A stretch of DNA of 64,000 bases from Micromonospora tulbaghiae (GTDB taxonomy: Bacteria; Actinomycetota; Actinomycetes; Mycobacteriales; Micromonosporaceae): assembly GCF_900091605.1 (NCBI RefSeq), contig NZ_FMCQ01000003.1, positions 556,495 to 620,494 of the forward strand, given 5' to 3'. Positions 62,925-64,000 of the stretch are shown here, piece by piece. The notes beneath the pieces are model-generated. The model had not been told where the DNA came from. It worked only from the letters and a program-made list of their open reading frames with translations, and did not search any database. Every line of letters starts with the position of its first letter. The stretch's first letter is position 1. The position numbers were made by a program, and so were the translations under genes.

Positions 62925-62941
62925 ACGCAGAGGGGGCGCGA

Positions 62942-62959
62942 GGGCGGGGCGGGGGCGGG
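62942..62959 (+). other. G-quadruplex motif beside the palindromic repeat
   Basis: G runs of 3, 4, 5 and 3 with single C loops (62942-62959), preceded by a GGGGG at 62932. It begins 17 bases after the palindrome and ends three bases before the stop codon of the minus-strand gene. Confidence 0.75.
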
Positions 62960-62961
62960 AG

Positions 62962-64000
62962 CTACGTGGGGGTGGTTGTCGGGGTGGGAGGGGTCCAGGG
63001 GGAGGTGCCTACGACGTTCGTGGCGCGTACCCGGTAGTGGTAGGTGGCTCCGCGGGCCAGGCCGGTGTTGGTGAAGCCGCGGCCGGTTACGTGGAACGTC
63101 GCCGGTTCGCGGGTGAAGGCGGCGTCGGTGGCGCGCTGCACGATGAACCCGGCACCCGGTCCGGCCGGCGTCGGCGCCGACCAGCTCACCGTCACGGTCG
63201 CGGTGTCCGGCCCGGACACGCTCGCGGTGACGCTCACCCCGGTCGGCGCGACCGGGCGGGCCGGAGTGGTCACTGTGGCCACAGTCGACCAGGGGGAGGC
63301 GGCACCCAGGTACGTCGTGCGTACCCGGTAGTAGTACGTGGTGTCCGGTGCGACGGCCGGGTCCACGTGGGCCTCGCCCACGGCGATGGCTGTGGTGCCC
63401 GGACCGCTGGTGAACGTCGGGTTGGTGGCCCGCTGCACGTCCACTCCGGTGGCGAAGGAGTGGTTGGCCCAGCGCAACGCCACGCGCAGCGGCGCGGTCG
63501 GCGGCAGCACCGCGGTCAGCCGGGTCGGCGCGGCCAGGTGCACCGCCGCCGGTACCGCGTTGGACCAGGACGAGCAGCTCACCGCGTTCTCGGCCCGGAT
63601 CCGGTAGTGGTAGGTGACGCCGGGGGTGACTGTCGCGTCGGTGTAGCGGGTGGCGGTGGCGGCCACCGTGATCTCGGTCAGCCCGGTGGTGAAGGTGCTG
63701 TCGGTGGCGCGTTGCAGCCGGTGGCTGGTGGGTACGGGACGGCTGCCGTTGCCGGTCCAGGTCAGCGCGATGGCGGGTAGCGCGGTGGCGCTGCCGGGCG
63801 CCGGGGTGGCGGTGAGCCCGGTCGGCGCCTTGGGGGCGACGCGCAGGACCAGTGGGCGGCTCATGCCCTGGTCGCGCAGTCCGGCCGAGCGGGTCTGCCA
63901 GCGGTACTCCCAGCCCAGGTTCACCAGCTGGTTGACCACGACCGCGGGGCGGCCGTCGACCGGGCTGACCGGGCCGGCGTCCAGCCGCGCGCCGGCCGGG
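62962..64000 (-). CDS. Fibronectin type III repeat protein, multicopper-oxidase-like with lost copper ligands (5' part cut)
   Basis: The visible 346 codons are the C-terminus of a longer protein whose start lies beyond base 64000. Its first visible part, NQLVNLGWEYRWQTRSAGLRDQGMSRPLVLRV, fits the end of a multicopper oxidase, where the family has W-H-C-H-x3-H and DMMRP; here the ligands are replaced (Q, T, R and L). Three fibronectin type III domains follow (about 45-145, 145-240, 240-345), each with a YHYR/YYYR strand. No cell-wall anchor is seen. Probably secreted. Confidence 0.75.
   Translation of the reverse strand, partial: PAGARLDAGPVSPVDGRPAVVVNQLVNLGWEYRWQTRSAGLRDQGMSRPLVLRVAPKAPTGLTATPAPGSATALPAIALTWTGNGSRPVPTSHRLQRATDSTFTTGLTEITVAATATRYTDATVTPGVTYHYRIRAENAVSCSSWSNAVPAAVHLAAPTRLTAVLPPTAPLRVALRWANHSFATGVDVQRATNPTFTSGPGTTAIAVGEAHVDPAVAPDTTYYYRVRTTYLGAASPWSTVATVTTPARPVAPTGVSVTASVSGPDTATVTVSWSAPTPAGPGAGFIVQRATDAAFTREPATFHVTGRGFTNTGLARGATYHYRVRATNVVGTSPWTPPTPTTTPT

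Overview
The window is high-GC (roughly 72-75 percent by eye), uses GTG starts freely, overlaps neighbouring genes by four bases (GTGA or ATGA), and carries the gene order rimP-nusA-ylxR-infB ... rbfA-nrnA-MATE ... truB-ribF-rpsO-pnp-M16 peptidase ... dapB ... thyX-dapA-rnj ... ftsK ... rimO-pgsA-cinA-clgR-pspA. That order is typical of an actinomycete chromosome core. Protein sequences and small accessory genes suggest a Micromonospora-like member of the Micromonosporaceae, an inference without a database search. No rRNA, tRNA, insertion sequence, prophage, CRISPR array or replication origin was seen.

Layout. 1-1050: 3' part of a secreted PQQ-type sugar dehydrogenase. 1137-5477: a four-gene gamma-glutamyl polyamine (putrescine-type) catabolic operon. 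5682-10678: stress signalling, with a 1220-residue kinase/receiver/SpoIIE-phosphatase/anti-sigma-kinase-like fusion, a DUF4352 membrane protein and a STAS antagonist. 10773-18889: methionine aminopeptidase, a VIT1-like transporter, a nucleotidyltransferase, an F420-type reductase, a PadR-controlled ABC exporter and a ferritin-like/lipoprotein pair. 19096-27432: translation and transcription core (rimP, nusA, ylxR, infB, rbfA, nrnA) with a TRM11-like methylase and a DUF503 gene inserted. 27569-32985: small membrane proteins, a P-loop kinase, a MATE exporter and a paralogous pair of membrane-anchored proteins of unknown function. 33094-41670: truB, ribF, rpsO, pnp, an M16 protease, dapB and acetyltransferases. 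41706-50788: a GT87 mannosyltransferase, a crosslink glycosylase, DUF2752, thyX, dapA, RNase J and a streptogrisin-type protease. 50912-56388: two YbjN proteins, ftsK, a small membrane protein and a guanidinium exporter behind a guanidine-III riboswitch. 56610-62737: ornithine cyclodeaminase family protein, rimO, pgsA, cinA and the clgR-pspA-pspM envelope-stress module. 62962-64000: C-terminal part of a fibronectin-III protein resembling a multicopper oxidase that has lost its copper ligands.

Three patterns run through the window. First, many genes have a TANNNT-like -10 hexamer whose last base lies seven to nine bases before the start codon, which predicts leaderless or near-leaderless mRNAs (map, ylxR, dapB, thyX, dapA, ftsK and others); this also decides several start codons. 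Second, 57-bp imperfect palindromes with a shared loop core recur in intergenic DNA (40917, 62868), each next to a G-quadruplex-forming run; a related-looking longer palindrome lies inside the polyamine operon (2538). Third, RNA-level control is visible: the guanidine-III riboswitch, hairpins before infB and between rpsO and pnp, and a structured rpsO leader.

No clearly new large system was found. The best leads are the signalling fusion with a stress-sigma-type promoter, the copper-site-less oxidase-like protein, the YbjN pair, the paralogous membrane-anchored cassette, and the palindrome plus G-quadruplex units.
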